A stretch of DNA of 30,560 nt, taken from positions 1 to 30,560 of the forward strand of contig CAJUQZ010000033.1 of NCBI GenBank assembly GCA_910588755.1, in the 5' to 3' direction. Position 1 is the stretch's first letter. Every line of letters starts with the position of its first letter. Shown here in pieces: positions 1-9,500 of this stretch. The stretch comes from an uncultured Lachnospiraceae bacterium. GTDB lineage: Bacteria > Bacillota > Clostridia > Lachnospirales > Lachnospiraceae. The notes beneath the pieces were generated by a model, which was given only the letters and a program-made list of their open reading frames with translations, ran no database searches and had not been told where the DNA came from. The translations under genes were made by a program, and so were the position numbers.

Positions 1-81
1 TTTGCACAACTCATTTTTCTAGAATACCCTTTTGACCCCAGCATCATGACATTGGGAGTGAACAGTAACAAGAGCGTAGGG

Positions 82-107
82 TGATATCAGAGAGTGGTAT
101 CAGAGAA
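82..107 (+). repeat. Tandem 13-bp repeat upstream of the sugar kinase
   Basis: Two adjacent 13-bp units, TGATATCAGAGAG and TGGTATCAGAGAA, match at 11 of 13 positions. They lie about 45-75 bases upstream of the putative -10 box of the kinase gene, which is where an activator would bind. This is visible only as sequence; the protein that might bind is unknown. Confidence 0.4.
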
Positions 108-126
108 TGTGAAATTTTAGTAGATA

Positions 127-156
127 TTTTCAGTATTGTATGCTAAAATATACAAT
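127..156 (+). promoter_or_regulatory. Putative promoter of the PfkB kinase gene
   Basis: A TTTTCA box (127-132) and TACAAT (151-156) are separated by 18 bases. The -35 is poor and the -10 good, which would fit a promoter that needs an activator. The start codon is about 90 bases downstream. Confidence 0.4.
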
Positions 157-169
157 GTAAGGGCTTACA
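156..169 (+). promoter_or_regulatory. cre-like / LacI-family operator at the kinase promoter
   Basis: TGTAAGGGCTTACA has perfect 6-bp arms (TGTAAG/CTTACA) and matches the CcpA cre consensus TGWAARCGYTWNCW at 13 of 14 positions; the mismatch is G for C in the central CG. It overlaps the end of the -10 box and the expected transcription start, a position where binding would block initiation. CcpA or the LacI-type protein encoded at 4312 are the candidates; which one binds is inference. Confidence 0.5.
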
Positions 170-247
170 TCTACTGCTAATAGATGATAAAATAAGAACA
201 AAGCAATCATGTCACTGTTAACAATTCACATTTGAGGAGATGGGCAT

Positions 248-1294
248 ATGGATACAAACAAAGAAACTTTCAGGAAAAGAGGATTTGACTTACTGGCACT
301 TGGAGAGATTTTGTTGCGCCTGTCGCCGCCGGTAAACGAGCGGCTGACGCGGGGGGACGCGTTTCAGAAGCAGGCTGGGGGCGCGGAACTCAACGTCGTG
401 TCGGGCACGTCGCTTTTGGGACTTAGAACGGGGATTATCTCGAGGGTTCCCGCAAATGATCTGGGCCGGTACATCCAGAACCGTGTGCGCTTTTGCGGCG
501 TTAGTGATGACTACCTGGTCTATGACAGGACAAAGGACGCGCGACTGGGAATCTACTATTATGAGTACGGCGCACATCCGAGAAAGCCAAACGTTGTCTA
601 TGACAGGAAGAACACGGCGTTTACCGAGATCTCGATCGATGATTTTCCGGAGGAAATGTTCACATCGGCACGCTGTTTCCACACAACAGGTATCACGCTG
701 GCACTCGGACAGAAGACGAGGGACACTGCCATCGAGATGATCAAGCGTTTTAAGGAAAACGGGACGCTGATTTCATTTGATGTCAATTTCAGGGGAAATC
801 TGTGGACAGGCGAGGAAGCGCGGGCGTGCATCGAGCAGATTCTCCCGTATGTGGATGTGTTTTTCTGCTCGGAGGACACGGCCAGACTGACCTTCAAGAA
901 GGAGGGTACGGTGCAGGAGATGATGCGCAGTTTCACGAAAGATTACAAAATCAGCGTGGTGGCATCGACGCAGCGTGTGGTGCACTCACCAAAGGTTCAT
1001 TCTTTTGGTTCCTGCATCTATGACGCGGTCAATGACTGCTATGTGCAGGAGCCCGCGTATGAGAATATCGACGTGGTTGACCGCATCGGGAGCGGCGACG
1101 CATATATATCAGGCGCGCTGTACGGGCTGCTTGCGCACAATATGGACTGTACGAAGGCGATGGAGTACGGAAACGCGACGGCGGCAGTCAAGAACACGAT
1201 TCCGGGCGATCTGCCTTCATCGGACTTGAAGGAAATCGATGGAATTATCAAAAATCACCATTCTACAGGGCCGCAGCTGGAGATGAACCGTTAA
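248..1294 (+). CDS. PfkB-family sugar kinase, 2-keto-3-deoxygluconate kinase-like
   Basis: This 348-residue cytoplasmic protein belongs to the PfkB/ribokinase family, which phosphorylates sugars with ATP. The N-terminal stretch LGEILLRLSPPVNERL (about residues 17-32) followed by a GGAELNV motif is typical of 2-keto-3-deoxygluconate (KDG) kinases. The C-terminal anion-hole motif DRIGSGDAY carries the catalytic aspartate, about D284. The ATG at 248 is chosen because GAGGAG (234-239) lies 8 bases before it. The gene stands alone: its own promoter and operator lie upstream and an intrinsic terminator lies at 1387. Its place beside a galactan operon suggests a role in hexose or uronate catabolism, but no KDG aldolase is nearby. 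The substrate is therefore uncertain; fructokinase or another PfkB activity is possible. Confidence 0.85.
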   Translation: MDTNKETFRKRGFDLLALGEILLRLSPPVNERLTRGDAFQKQAGGAELNVVSGTSLLGLRTGIISRVPANDLGRYIQNRVRFCGVSDDYLVYDRTKDARLGIYYYEYGAHPRKPNVVYDRKNTAFTEISIDDFPEEMFTSARCFHTTGITLALGQKTRDTAIEMIKRFKENGTLISFDVNFRGNLWTGEEARACIEQILPYVDVFFCSEDTARLTFKKEGTVQEMMRSFTKDYKISVVASTQRVVHSPKVHSFGSCIYDAVNDCYVQEPAYENIDVVDRIGSGDAYISGALYGLLAHNMDCTKAMEYGNATAAVKNTIPGDLPSSDLKEIDGIIKNHHSTGPQLEMNR

Positions 1295-1386
1295 TATCAA
1301 AATACTACAATGTGTTTGAAAAATCATTTCTGCCAGAAACGGGTGACACAGAAAATCAGAAATATAATATCAGGATTTGACATTCC

Positions 1387-1418
1387 ATGACTGCACATTT
1401 TTGTGCAGTCATTTGTGT
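1387..1418 (+). terminator. Intrinsic terminator after the sugar kinase
   Basis: A perfect 11-bp stem ATGACTGCACA/TGTGCAGTCAT (1387-1397 and 1402-1412) with a TTTT loop is followed by TTGTGT. It separates the kinase gene from the galactanase operon. The T tract is short, so termination may be partial. Confidence 0.7.
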
Positions 1419-1473
1419 AAAAGTGCCAAAAATCAAACGTCATTTTCTCACACATGGATTCGCGCTTTCCATA

Positions 1474-1502
1474 TTGACTTATCATGCCTTCATTGTTATG
1501 AT
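1474..1502 (+). promoter_or_regulatory. Promoter of the galactanase-galT-lacI-araC operon
   Basis: TTGACT (1474-1479) and TATGAT (1497-1502) are separated by exactly 17 bases, which puts the start site near 1509. This is one of the best sigma-A-type promoters in the window. Confidence 0.75.
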
Positions 1503-1511
1503 AAACACAGA

Positions 1512-1529
1512 TGCGCAAGCGGTTGCGCA
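1512..1529 (+). promoter_or_regulatory. Putative LacI-family operator of the galactanase operon
   Basis: TGCGCAAGCGGTTGCGCA is an 18-bp palindrome centred on CG, with 7 of 8 arm positions symmetric. The AAxCGxTT core is characteristic of LacI/GalR-family operators. It begins about 3 bases after the expected transcription start, so bound protein would block initiation. The LacI-type regulator at 4312, third gene of this operon, is the obvious candidate, which would make the circuit autoregulatory. Confidence 0.65.
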
Positions 1530-1582
1530 AACAATGTCGGAATCATATGTTTTTTAGAGAAAAAAGAAAGTGGAGAGTGATT

Positions 1583-2701
1583 ATGCTAAATTATATCAAG
1601 GGAATGGATATCTCATCGTTAGATGAGATCGAGAAGCTCGGAGCGAAATTTTATGACGGCAAAAAAGAGGACGATCTGATCCGGATTTTAAAGCGCTACG
1701 GCACGAACTATATCCGGCTTCGGCTCTGGAACGATCCGAAATCGCCCGATGGGAAGCCTTACGGGGCAGGCAATACAGACTATGAAACAACGCTGCGCAT
1801 GGCAAAGCGCGTGAAGGCGGCGGGACTTGGTTTTTTGCTTGATTTCCACTACAGTGATTTCTGGGCTGATCCCGGCAAGCAGAGAAAGCCAAAGGCGTGG
1901 GCGGACTATGACGCAGACCGGCTTGAGCAGGCGGTGTATGATTTTACCAAAGAGATGATGACAGGATTTGTCACCGAGGGTGTTGCTCCCGACATGGTGC
2001 AGGTCGGCAACGAGCTGTCAAACGGACTGCTCTGGCCGGAGGGACAGGTTCCAAACTATGGCAATATCGCGCGTTTTGTCAGCGCGGGTATCCGGGCTGT
2101 GAAGGAGACATGCCCGACAGCCAAGACCATGATTCATCTTGACAATGGCGGCAATAACGCGCTCTATAGGGAATGGTTTGACCAGTATATCCAGGTTCAC
2201 AAAGGCGAGGATTTTGACATTATCGGACTTTCGTATTATCCGTTCTGGCACGGTACACTGGACGATCTGTCAAACAACATGAACGACATTGCGGTGCGCT
2301 ACCAAAAGGAGCTTGTCATCGCGGAGGTTTCGATGGGGCACACCACCGAGGATTATATCGATTATGAGAAGCTCGCCCCTGAGAACAGAAAAGGCATGGC
2401 GACACGGCCTGCACTCTGCGAGAAAGTACCGTTCCCGATGACGAAGGCGGGGCAGTGCGATTTCATGAAGGCGTTTTTCGAGGTGCTTGAGAGGGTTCCT
2501 GAGAATAAGGGAAGGGGCTTTTTCTACTGGGAGGCCGGGTGGCTTCCGGTTCCGGGGAGCGGCTGGGCGACAGACGAGGCGCTCGCCTATATCAAGGAGG
2601 CAGGACCCGGTGGAAACGAGTGGGCAAACCAGGCACTGTTTGACTACGATGGAAACGCGCTTCCGGCGCTGGAGGTTATCAGGGATTACCAGCCGAAATA
2701 A
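1583..2701 (+). CDS. GH53 endo-beta-1,4-galactanase (arabinogalactan endohydrolase), no signal peptide
   Basis: This 372-residue glycoside hydrolase family 53 enzyme would cleave beta-1,4-galactan, the side chains of pectin and type I arabinogalactan. The motif YIKGMDISSLDEIEKLGAKF at the N-terminus and YIRLRLWNDP are family hallmarks. The clan GH-A pair is visible as acid/base E144 in VQVGNELSNGLLWP and nucleophile E248 in VIAEVSMG. The ATG at 1583 has GGAG at 1572-1575, 7 bases upstream; a longer reading from 1511 would overlap the operator and is not preferred. The catalytic domain begins at residue 1 with no signal peptide, whereas many GH53 enzymes are secreted, so this one probably acts on imported galacto-oligosaccharides. 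It is the first gene of an operon with galT, lacI and araC. Confidence 0.93.
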   Translation: MLNYIKGMDISSLDEIEKLGAKFYDGKKEDDLIRILKRYGTNYIRLRLWNDPKSPDGKPYGAGNTDYETTLRMAKRVKAAGLGFLLDFHYSDFWADPGKQRKPKAWADYDADRLEQAVYDFTKEMMTGFVTEGVAPDMVQVGNELSNGLLWPEGQVPNYGNIARFVSAGIRAVKETCPTAKTMIHLDNGGNNALYREWFDQYIQVHKGEDFDIIGLSYYPFWHGTLDDLSNNMNDIAVRYQKELVIAEVSMGHTTEDYIDYEKLAPENRKGMATRPALCEKVPFPMTKAGQCDFMKAFFEVLERVPENKGRGFFYWEAGWLPVPGSGWATDEALAYIKEAGPGGNEWANQALFDYDGNALPALEVIRDYQPK

Positions 2702-2750
2702 CACTTTGCGGCTGTGTGCGTTACGATATACAAAAAATGGGGGTATGGCA

Positions 2751-4280
2751 ATGATCACAGAAAATATTTCAACACTTGTAAATTATGGTATTGCGGCGGG
2801 ACTTCTCGATGAATCAGACAGAATCTACACGACCAACACGCTCTTGGAGCTGTTTGGACTGGACGAGTATGAGGAGCCCGCAAATCCGACAGTGATTGAG
2901 AATCCTGCGGCGTTTGACCTGGAGGGACTTTTAAAGCAGATGCTGGACTTTGCGGTGGAGAAAGGGCTCATTTGCGACGACAGCATTGTGTACAGGGATT
3001 TGTATGACACAAAGATCATGGGGATGCTGGTTCCGCGCCCGTCAGATGTGACCCGCAGATTTCGGGAGCTCTATGAGAAGGAGGGCGCGAAAGCTGCAAC
3101 GGACTGGTATTATACATTCAGCCAGAACACGGACTATATCAGGCGCTACCGCATTGCGCGCGACATGAAGTGGAAGGCTGACACGGAGTACGGCGAGATG
3201 GACATTACGATCAATCTCTCCAAACCGGAAAAAGATCCCAAGGCGATCGCGGCGGCAAAGACGGCAAAGCAGAGCGGTTATCCCAAGTGCCAGCTCTGTA
3301 TGGAAAACGAGGGGTATGCGGGAAGAGTCAACCACCCGGCAAGGCAGAACCACAGGATCATTCCGGTCACGATCCAGGGAAACAAGTGGGGTTTCCAGTA
3401 CTCGCCGTATGTGTATTACAATGAGCACTGCATCGTGTTCAACAGCCAGCACATTCCGATGAAGATTGAGCATGATACGTTTGTCAAGCTTTTCAACTTT
3501 GTGGAGCAGTTCCCGCACTATTTCGTGGGTTCCAATGCAGACCTTCCGATCGTGGGCGGATCGATTCTAAGCCATGACCATTTCCAGGGCGGAAATTACG
3601 AGTTTGCGATGGCGAAAGCGCCGATTGAGAAGGCGTTTCAGATCAAGGGCTTTGAGGATATTGATTCGGGCATTGTCAGGTGGCCGATGTCCGTCATCCG
3701 GCTTTCACACCCGGACTACAACCGGATCATTGAGCTTGCGGACGTGATTCTGGCGAAATGGCGCGGATACACGGACGAGGCGGCTTTTATCTTTGCGGAG
3801 ACGGACGGGGAGCCGCACAATACGATCACACCAATCGCAAGAAAGCGCGGCGATAGGTACGAATTAGATTTAGTACTGCGAAATAATATCACAACAGAGG
3901 AACACCCACTTGGGGTATATCACCCACATGCAGAGCTGCACCACATCAAGAAAGAGAATATCGGTCTGATCGAAGTGATGGGGCTTGCGGTGCTGCCGTC
4001 GAGGTTAAAGTCAGAGCTCGAGCAGCTTGCGGACGCGATTGTCGCAAAAGAGGATATCCGCAAAAATGAAGTGCTGGAAAAGCATGCAGACTGGGTTGAC
4101 GCGTTTCTTCCGAAATATGCCATTGGTCAGCAGGGCAATGAGTTTACGAAAGAGAACGTGATGGATATACTCAAGAAGGAGACTGGAATCGTATTTGGCA
4201 AAGTGCTTGAACACGCGGGCGTGTACAAGCGGGACGAGGCTGGAAAAGCGGCGTTTCAGCGGTTTATAGACAGCATATAA
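2751..4280 (+). CDS. galT: UDP-glucose--hexose-1-phosphate uridylyltransferase, type II
   Basis: This 509-residue enzyme exchanges UMP between UDP-glucose and galactose-1-phosphate in the Leloir pathway. It is the long type II form found in Firmicutes. The family motif HxHxQ appears as GGSILSHDHFQGG, with H275, H277 and Q279, H277 being the expected uridylylated histidine. CQLCMENEGYAGR and YHPHAELHH are further type II signatures. The start at 2751 is preferred because the GGGGG at 2739-2743 has normal spacing to it; ATG 2745 is two codons upstream in the same frame but too close to that site. The gene is 49 bases after the galactanase gene and presumably co-transcribed. galK and galE, needed to complete the pathway, are not in the window. 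Confidence 0.93.
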   Translation: MITENISTLVNYGIAAGLLDESDRIYTTNTLLELFGLDEYEEPANPTVIENPAAFDLEGLLKQMLDFAVEKGLICDDSIVYRDLYDTKIMGMLVPRPSDVTRRFRELYEKEGAKAATDWYYTFSQNTDYIRRYRIARDMKWKADTEYGEMDITINLSKPEKDPKAIAAAKTAKQSGYPKCQLCMENEGYAGRVNHPARQNHRIIPVTIQGNKWGFQYSPYVYYNEHCIVFNSQHIPMKIEHDTFVKLFNFVEQFPHYFVGSNADLPIVGGSILSHDHFQGGNYEFAMAKAPIEKAFQIKGFEDIDSGIVRWPMSVIRLSHPDYNRIIELADVILAKWRGYTDEAAFIFAETDGEPHNTITPIARKRGDRYELDLVLRNNITTEEHPLGVYHPHAELHHIKKENIGLIEVMGLAVLPSRLKSELEQLADAIVAKEDIRKNEVLEKHADWVDAFLPKYAIGQQGNEFTKENVMDILKKETGIVFGKVLEHAGVYKRDEAGKAAFQRFIDSI

Positions 4281-4311
4281 ACAAGACAGCGCCGAAGGAA
4301 TCGCAAAGGAA

Positions 4312-5340
4312 ATGAACGTGATGGAGACATTTTGCAATGACCATAAAAAAATTACAATTTCAGACGTGGCAGATGCGCTCAATGTATCCAAGACGACGGT
4401 TTCCCGGGCAATATCGGGCAAAGGGCGCATCAGCGAGGGAACCAGGCAGAGGGTGCTTTCCTATATCGAAGAAAAAGATTTTAAACCCAACGTGATCGCC
4501 AAGGGGCTTGCGCAGAAGAAGACCTATAATATTGCCCTGGTGATTCCCGGGGACTGCAACCTTGTGGATATGCCCTTTTTCCAGAACAGTATGCAGGGCA
4601 TCTGCGAGGAGGCGTCGGCCAATGATTACGATGTCATGCTGGTGACGACGACAGCCAGCTCCTGTGCAAACTTAGAGCGCATGATCGCAAACAATAAGGT
4701 GGACGGGGTGATCCTTAGCCGCTCGCTGGTAAAAGACAGGAATGTCGCGCTTTTAAAAGCACAGAGTATACCGTTTGTGCTGATGGGCACATCGCGGGAT
4801 ACGACAATCCTGCAGGTGGACAATGACCACAGGGCGGGCTGCAGCGGGCTGGTCAGCTGCATGCTTGGCGGGGGGATCACAAGAGTCGGTCTGATCGGCG
4901 GCAGCAAAAACTACGTCGTGAACCGCACAAGGCGGCAGGGATATGAAGATGCTTTCAAGAAAGCAGGCATGCAGCTGGAGACAGCACTGATCTTTGAGGA
5001 TTGTGACACACCGGACAAGATCGGGGCTGCGGCGGAGGCGCTGATTCGGGAAGGTGTGCAGGGCATTGTCTGCATGGACGATGTGGTATGTTCTGTGGCG
5101 CTGCAGCTTCTGGCGGAGAAAAAGCTCCGGGTTCCGCAGCAGATCCAGGTCGCATCATTTTATGACAGCACCCTGCTGAAAAATAATAAGCCTGCGGTCA
5201 CATCGCTTTTGTTTGACGACAAGGCGCTTGGCGCGCGCACCTGCAGCGTGCTTTTGCGCTGCATTCAGGGTGAGGAGGTTGAGGCAAAGACCTTGCTGGG
5301 CTACGAGCTGGTTATCAGGGAGTCAACACTGTTTCACTGA
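4312..5340 (+). CDS. LacI/GalR-family transcriptional regulator
   Basis: This is a 342-residue regulator. The N-terminal LacI helix-turn-helix and hinge read ITISDVADALNVSKTTVSRAISGKGRIS (residues about 14-41, shown here in part), followed by the type I periplasmic-binding-like effector domain to the C-terminus (VDGVILSRSLV, ILQVDNDHRAG, RVGLIGGSKNY, PAVTSLLFDD). It should bind a palindromic CG-centred operator and release it on sugar binding; the palindrome at 1512 is the best local candidate. ATG 4312 is listed. ATG 4321 is in frame and has AAAGGA about 10 bases upstream, so it is an equally good start. It lies 31 bases after galT. The effector, perhaps galactose or a galactobiose, is inferred from the neighbours only. 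Confidence 0.9.
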   Translation: MNVMETFCNDHKKITISDVADALNVSKTTVSRAISGKGRISEGTRQRVLSYIEEKDFKPNVIAKGLAQKKTYNIALVIPGDCNLVDMPFFQNSMQGICEEASANDYDVMLVTTTASSCANLERMIANNKVDGVILSRSLVKDRNVALLKAQSIPFVLMGTSRDTTILQVDNDHRAGCSGLVSCMLGGGITRVGLIGGSKNYVVNRTRRQGYEDAFKKAGMQLETALIFEDCDTPDKIGAAAEALIREGVQGIVCMDDVVCSVALQLLAEKKLRVPQQIQVASFYDSTLLKNNKPAVTSLLFDDKALGARTCSVLLRCIQGEEVEAKTLLGYELVIRESTLFH

Positions 5341-5366
5341 TTGACAGGTCTGGAGGAGAGAGCAAT

Positions 5367-6293
5367 ATGCCTAAGAAAAAGAAAAAACCAGCGGAGTTTC
5401 GCTTTTACGAGGTTCCGCAGGAGGAGTCGGTGCTGGCGCTGATGGGCAGCAAATGGATACAGGTCTACGGCGAGAACATTGACAACATGCACTTTCATAA
5501 CCTGCTCGAGATCGGCTACTGTCATTATGGGGAGGGGGATCTGGTAATAGAGGACGACATGTACCGGTTTGGTGCGGATATGGTCTCGTGCATTCCCGCA
5601 AATTTTCTGCATGTCACCAAAAGCGACGCGGATGTCAGGGCTTTTTGGGAATACATATATATCAGCCCGGAGGACATACTAAGGCAGTGGGGCAAATCTG
5701 CGCAGGAAGTTAGGGATATCATGGAGGCCGTCGGCAGAAGCTCCTTTTTTATCAGGGCCGAAGAGAGTCCCCTGATCATGACAATGATACGCGCCATCTT
5801 TGAGGAGATGCAGCAAAAGGGTGCGCATTACAGGGAGTGTGTCAGGGGAATTGCATACGCGCTGCTGTTTGAGATTGCACGGTTTAACGGCAGGGGCGTG
5901 GGACAGACGGTCGGAAAGGGCGTCAGCCTGCAGCTGGAGAGCGCGATCGAGTATGTGGAGAAGAATTATCCCAATGATTTTAAGATCGCGGATCTGGCAA
6001 ATGAGTGCCACATGAGCGAGACGCATTTCCGGCGTATTTTCCAGGAGAAGATGAATATGACGCCCGTTGAGTATGTGAATTTTGTGCGGGTGAGGAAAGC
6101 CTGCGAACTGATCGACAAGACGGATATCAGCATGGAGGACGTGGCGGAGAAGGTCGGGTTTGTCACGCCGTCCACGTTTAACCGGAACTTCCGGCGCATT
6201 ATCGGGACATCGCCTTACCAGTGGAAGAAGCGGCCGGACAACCACGAGGGGAAGCTGCAGGAATACAAGATATCTGCCCTGAAAGGGTGGTAG
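5367..6293 (+). CDS. AraC-family transcriptional regulator with cupin sensor domain
   Basis: This 308-residue regulator has an N-terminal cupin-type sugar-sensing domain (MHFHNLLEIGYCHYGEGDLV at about residues 37-56) and a C-terminal double helix-turn-helix. The latter starts near residue 193 (IEYVEKNYPNDFKIADLA) and contains the typical MSETHFRRIFQ and VGFVTPSTFNRNFRRIIG segments. The start has GGAGGAGAG just upstream and lies 26 bases after the LacI-type gene, so the two regulators are co-expressed. AraC proteins of this type usually activate. The next promoter, in front of the beta-galactosidase gene, has a good -10 but no -35, which is where an activator would be needed. That link is inference. 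The basic start MPKKKKKP is unusual but has no assigned role. Confidence 0.9.
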   Translation: MPKKKKKPAEFRFYEVPQEESVLALMGSKWIQVYGENIDNMHFHNLLEIGYCHYGEGDLVIEDDMYRFGADMVSCIPANFLHVTKSDADVRAFWEYIYISPEDILRQWGKSAQEVRDIMEAVGRSSFFIRAEESPLIMTMIRAIFEEMQQKGAHYRECVRGIAYALLFEIARFNGRGVGQTVGKGVSLQLESAIEYVEKNYPNDFKIADLANECHMSETHFRRIFQEKMNMTPVEYVNFVRVRKACELIDKTDISMEDVAEKVGFVTPSTFNRNFRRIIGTSPYQWKKRPDNHEGKLQEYKISALKGW

Positions 6294-6349
6294 GCAGTAA
6301 GCGATTTTTGCATGGATTTTTACCTGTTATCGGAACGCAGAAAACAGTG

Positions 6350-6401
6350 AGGAACTGAAATATCCTACGCAAGCTGCACATGTAATTTCTGAATAGTTCC
6401 T
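6350..6401. repeat. Short copy of a dispersed inverted repeat (52 bp)
   Basis: The element begins AGGAACT and ends AGTTCCT, perfect 7-bp inverted ends. It contains ATATCCTACGCAA near its left end, almost identical to ATATCCTGCGCAA inside the copy at 15582-15766. It sits between the AraC-type gene and the beta-galactosidase promoter. Confidence 0.5.
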
Positions 6402-6463
6402 AACGATAGACATGAATTTGCACGAAACTAAGAAGATTATAAAAACATAAAAGAAAGGGCGGA

Positions 6464-6472
6464 TGCTATAAT
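6464..6472 (+). promoter_or_regulatory. Extended -10 promoter of the beta-galactosidase operon
   Basis: TGCTATAAT is a perfect extended -10 box (TGnTATAAT). No acceptable -35 lies 16-18 bases upstream. The predicted start near 6479 leaves a short leader before the GGGGG at 6491-6495. Activation by the AraC-type protein encoded just upstream is plausible but not shown. Confidence 0.5.
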
Positions 6473-6501
6473 GAACACATGCGGTTTATTGGGGGTCTGT
6501 C

Positions 6502-9500
6502 ATGGGGCGGGATATGCAGGAAAAGATAAAAAATCCTCTGTTTTATGAGGAAAACAGGGTGGCGGCACACTCTGACCACAAGTATTATATAAGCGAGGCT
6601 GAGCTTGTACAGAATGTACAAAGCCTAAAACGGTCTCTGGACGGCGTCTGGAAGTTTCGATATGCAAAAAATCCGGACGAGGCGCCGCAGGAATTTTACA
6701 GAAATGAGACGGACTGCAGAAACTGGGAGGATATCCGGGTTCCTGCGCACATACAGCTCGAGGGCTACGACAGGCCCCAATATGCAAATGTGCAGTATCC
6801 GTGGGACGGCCATGAGGCTGTTTCGCAGGGAGATGCGCCCACGCGCTTTAATCCGACGGCGAGCTATGTGAAGTATTTTACAGTTCCTGCGCAGTTTGAG
6901 AAAAAGCGGGTGTTTGTCTCCTTTCAGGGCGTTGAGAGCGGATTTGCGCTGTGGTGCAACGGCAGGTATATTGGCTACAGCGAGGACAGCTTTACCCCGT
7001 CGGAGTTCGAGCTGACAGACGCGCTGCAAAGCGGGGAGAACAAGCTTGCGGTGCAGGTGTACAAGTGGACGAGCGGGAGCTGGTGCGAGGATCAGGATTT
7101 CTTCCGGTTTTCGGGTATCTTCAGAAGTGTTTATCTGTATGCGATACCGGATGCGCATGTCAGTGATATTAAGATCAGGACGGATCTGAACGCGGATTAC
7201 ACGAAGGCGGATCTGGTCGTAACCCTGACAGCGATGATGCATAAAGCATCGTCTGCAATGCCGGCGTCACAGGCGAGGGCAAAGCTCGTGCTAACGGACG
7301 GCGTTGCAGAGATTGCAGGGGCGGAAGCGGCACTTGCGGACGGGGAAAACCAGCCGGTCCACATGGCGGTTGATGCGCCTATGCTGTGGAGCGCGGAGGA
7401 GCCGTTTCTGTATGAGCTGATGATTACCGTGTATGATGCGGACGGAAATGTTGTGGAGGTCATTTTGCAGCGCGTCGGTTTCCGGCGGTTTGCGCTCGAC
7501 GACGGCATCATGACCATAAACGGAAAGCGCATCGTGTTTAAGGGCGTCAACAGGCATGAGTTTGGCGGGCGTTCCGGCAGGGTTCCCAACGAGGAGGAGA
7601 TGCGCCAGGACATTGTCACGATGAAACGACACAACATCAATGCCATACGAACCAGCCACTATCCCAATGATTCCAGGCTGTATGCGCTCTGTGACGAATA
7701 TGGGTTATACCTGATCGACGAGTGCAATTTAGAGACGCATGGCACGTGGGCCGCGGAGGGCGACAAGGCCATTGAGAGAGCGATTCCGTGTGACCGCAGG
7801 GAGTGGGAGCCGTTGCTGCTTGACAGGGTCAATTCCATGTACCAGCGCGACAAGAACCACCCTTGCATTCTCATCTGGTCGTGCGGAAACGAGGCGTTTG
7901 GCGGCTCTGTGATTCACGCGATGTCGCAGAAGCTTCATGCGCTCGACGACACCAGGCTTGTCCACTACGAGGGAATTGTCCATGACAGGCGCTATAACGA
8001 CACCTCGGATATGGAGAGCCAAATGTATCCAAGCGTGGCTTCCATCCGGGAATTTCTCTCGGCGCACAGGGAGAAGCCGATGCTATTGTGCGAGTACACT
8101 CACGCGATGGGGAATTCCTGCGGGGCGATGCACAAATACACAGACCTGACAGACGAGGAGCCGCTTTTCCAGGGCGGGTTTATCTGGGACTATGTAGACC
8201 AGTCGCTCTATCACAGGGACAGGTACGGCAACGAAGTGCTCGGTTACGGCGGCGATTTTGACGACAGGCCGTGCGACTATAATTTCAGCGGAAACGGCAT
8301 CGTCTACGGCGGCAGCAGAAAACCGTCGCCAAAGATGCAGGAAGTGAAGTTCAATTATCAGAATATACAGGTTCGTGTGGACGGTGACAGCTTTGAGGTC
8401 ATCAACAAGAATCTGTTTACCAATACATCGAAATACCAGTGTATCGTCACGCTGGCGTTAGAGGGCAGGGAAGTTGCAAGGGCAACGGTGGTCACGGCGG
8501 TGGAGCCGCTTTCCTCAAAAGTTTATAAGCTGCCCCTGTTTGGCTATATGACGCCGTGGAGTGAGGACGAGCGGTGGAGGGCAGTCCAGGGCGGCGAGTA
8601 TGTCGTGACAGTGCGTTTCGAGCTTCTCTACGATACAATCTGGGCTGGGCGCGGTCATGAGGTTGCGTTTGGACAGGGCGTGTATGAAGTTTCAAATGTT
8701 ACTGCAAATGCCGGTCGGGATGCGATTATAGAAGATGAACAAATATTCGAAATCACTGACGGCACATTCAATATCGGTGTGCGCGGCATGCACTTTGAGG
8801 CGCTCTTTGACAAGGGCGGAAGAGGGCTGGTTTCCTATGTGTATGCGGGCAGGGAGTTGATCAAGGCAGTTCCAAAACCAAACTTCTGGCGTGCGCCGAC
8901 CGACAACGACTGCGGCAATCAGATGCCCTTCCGATATGCACAGTGGAAGACGGCGAGCTTGTACCAGCAGTCCCAACCCGCTGTCGTCACTAAAAATGAC
9001 ACAGATGTCACCGTTCGTTATGGATACACACTGCCGACAACGCCGGAGTCGGAGTGCTATGTGACCTACAAGGTCACAGGCGATGGAACCGTCAACACCA
9101 CGTTGGAATACATGACGCCGAAGGGTGTCACCGATATCCCCGAATTTGGCATGCTGTTCAAATTCGATGCGGATCTGGAAAACCTGACATGGTACGGATT
9201 TGGGCCGGAGGATACCTACTGCGACCGCGAGAGGGGCGGAAAGCTTGGTATTTATCATAAAAAAGTAAAAGATAACTTGGCAGAGTACCTCGTCCCGCAG
9301 GAGTGCGGCAACCACACAGGCGTGCGGCGCGCAAGCATTACGGACAACAAAGGGAGAGGTATCACATTCACAGGGGAGAACCTCAGCGTGAATGTACTGC
9401 CATACACGCCGCATGAGCTGGAAAACGCCATGCATATCTATGAACTGCCGCCAGTCTATTATACGGTGGCGCGCATAGCGCTGAAACAGATGGGCGTGGC

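Noticed and set aside
1511..1582. Extended N-terminus of the galactanase as a signal peptide
   Set aside because: The added 24 residues are basic with no hydrophobic core and overlap the operator; the ribosome binding site supports 1583.
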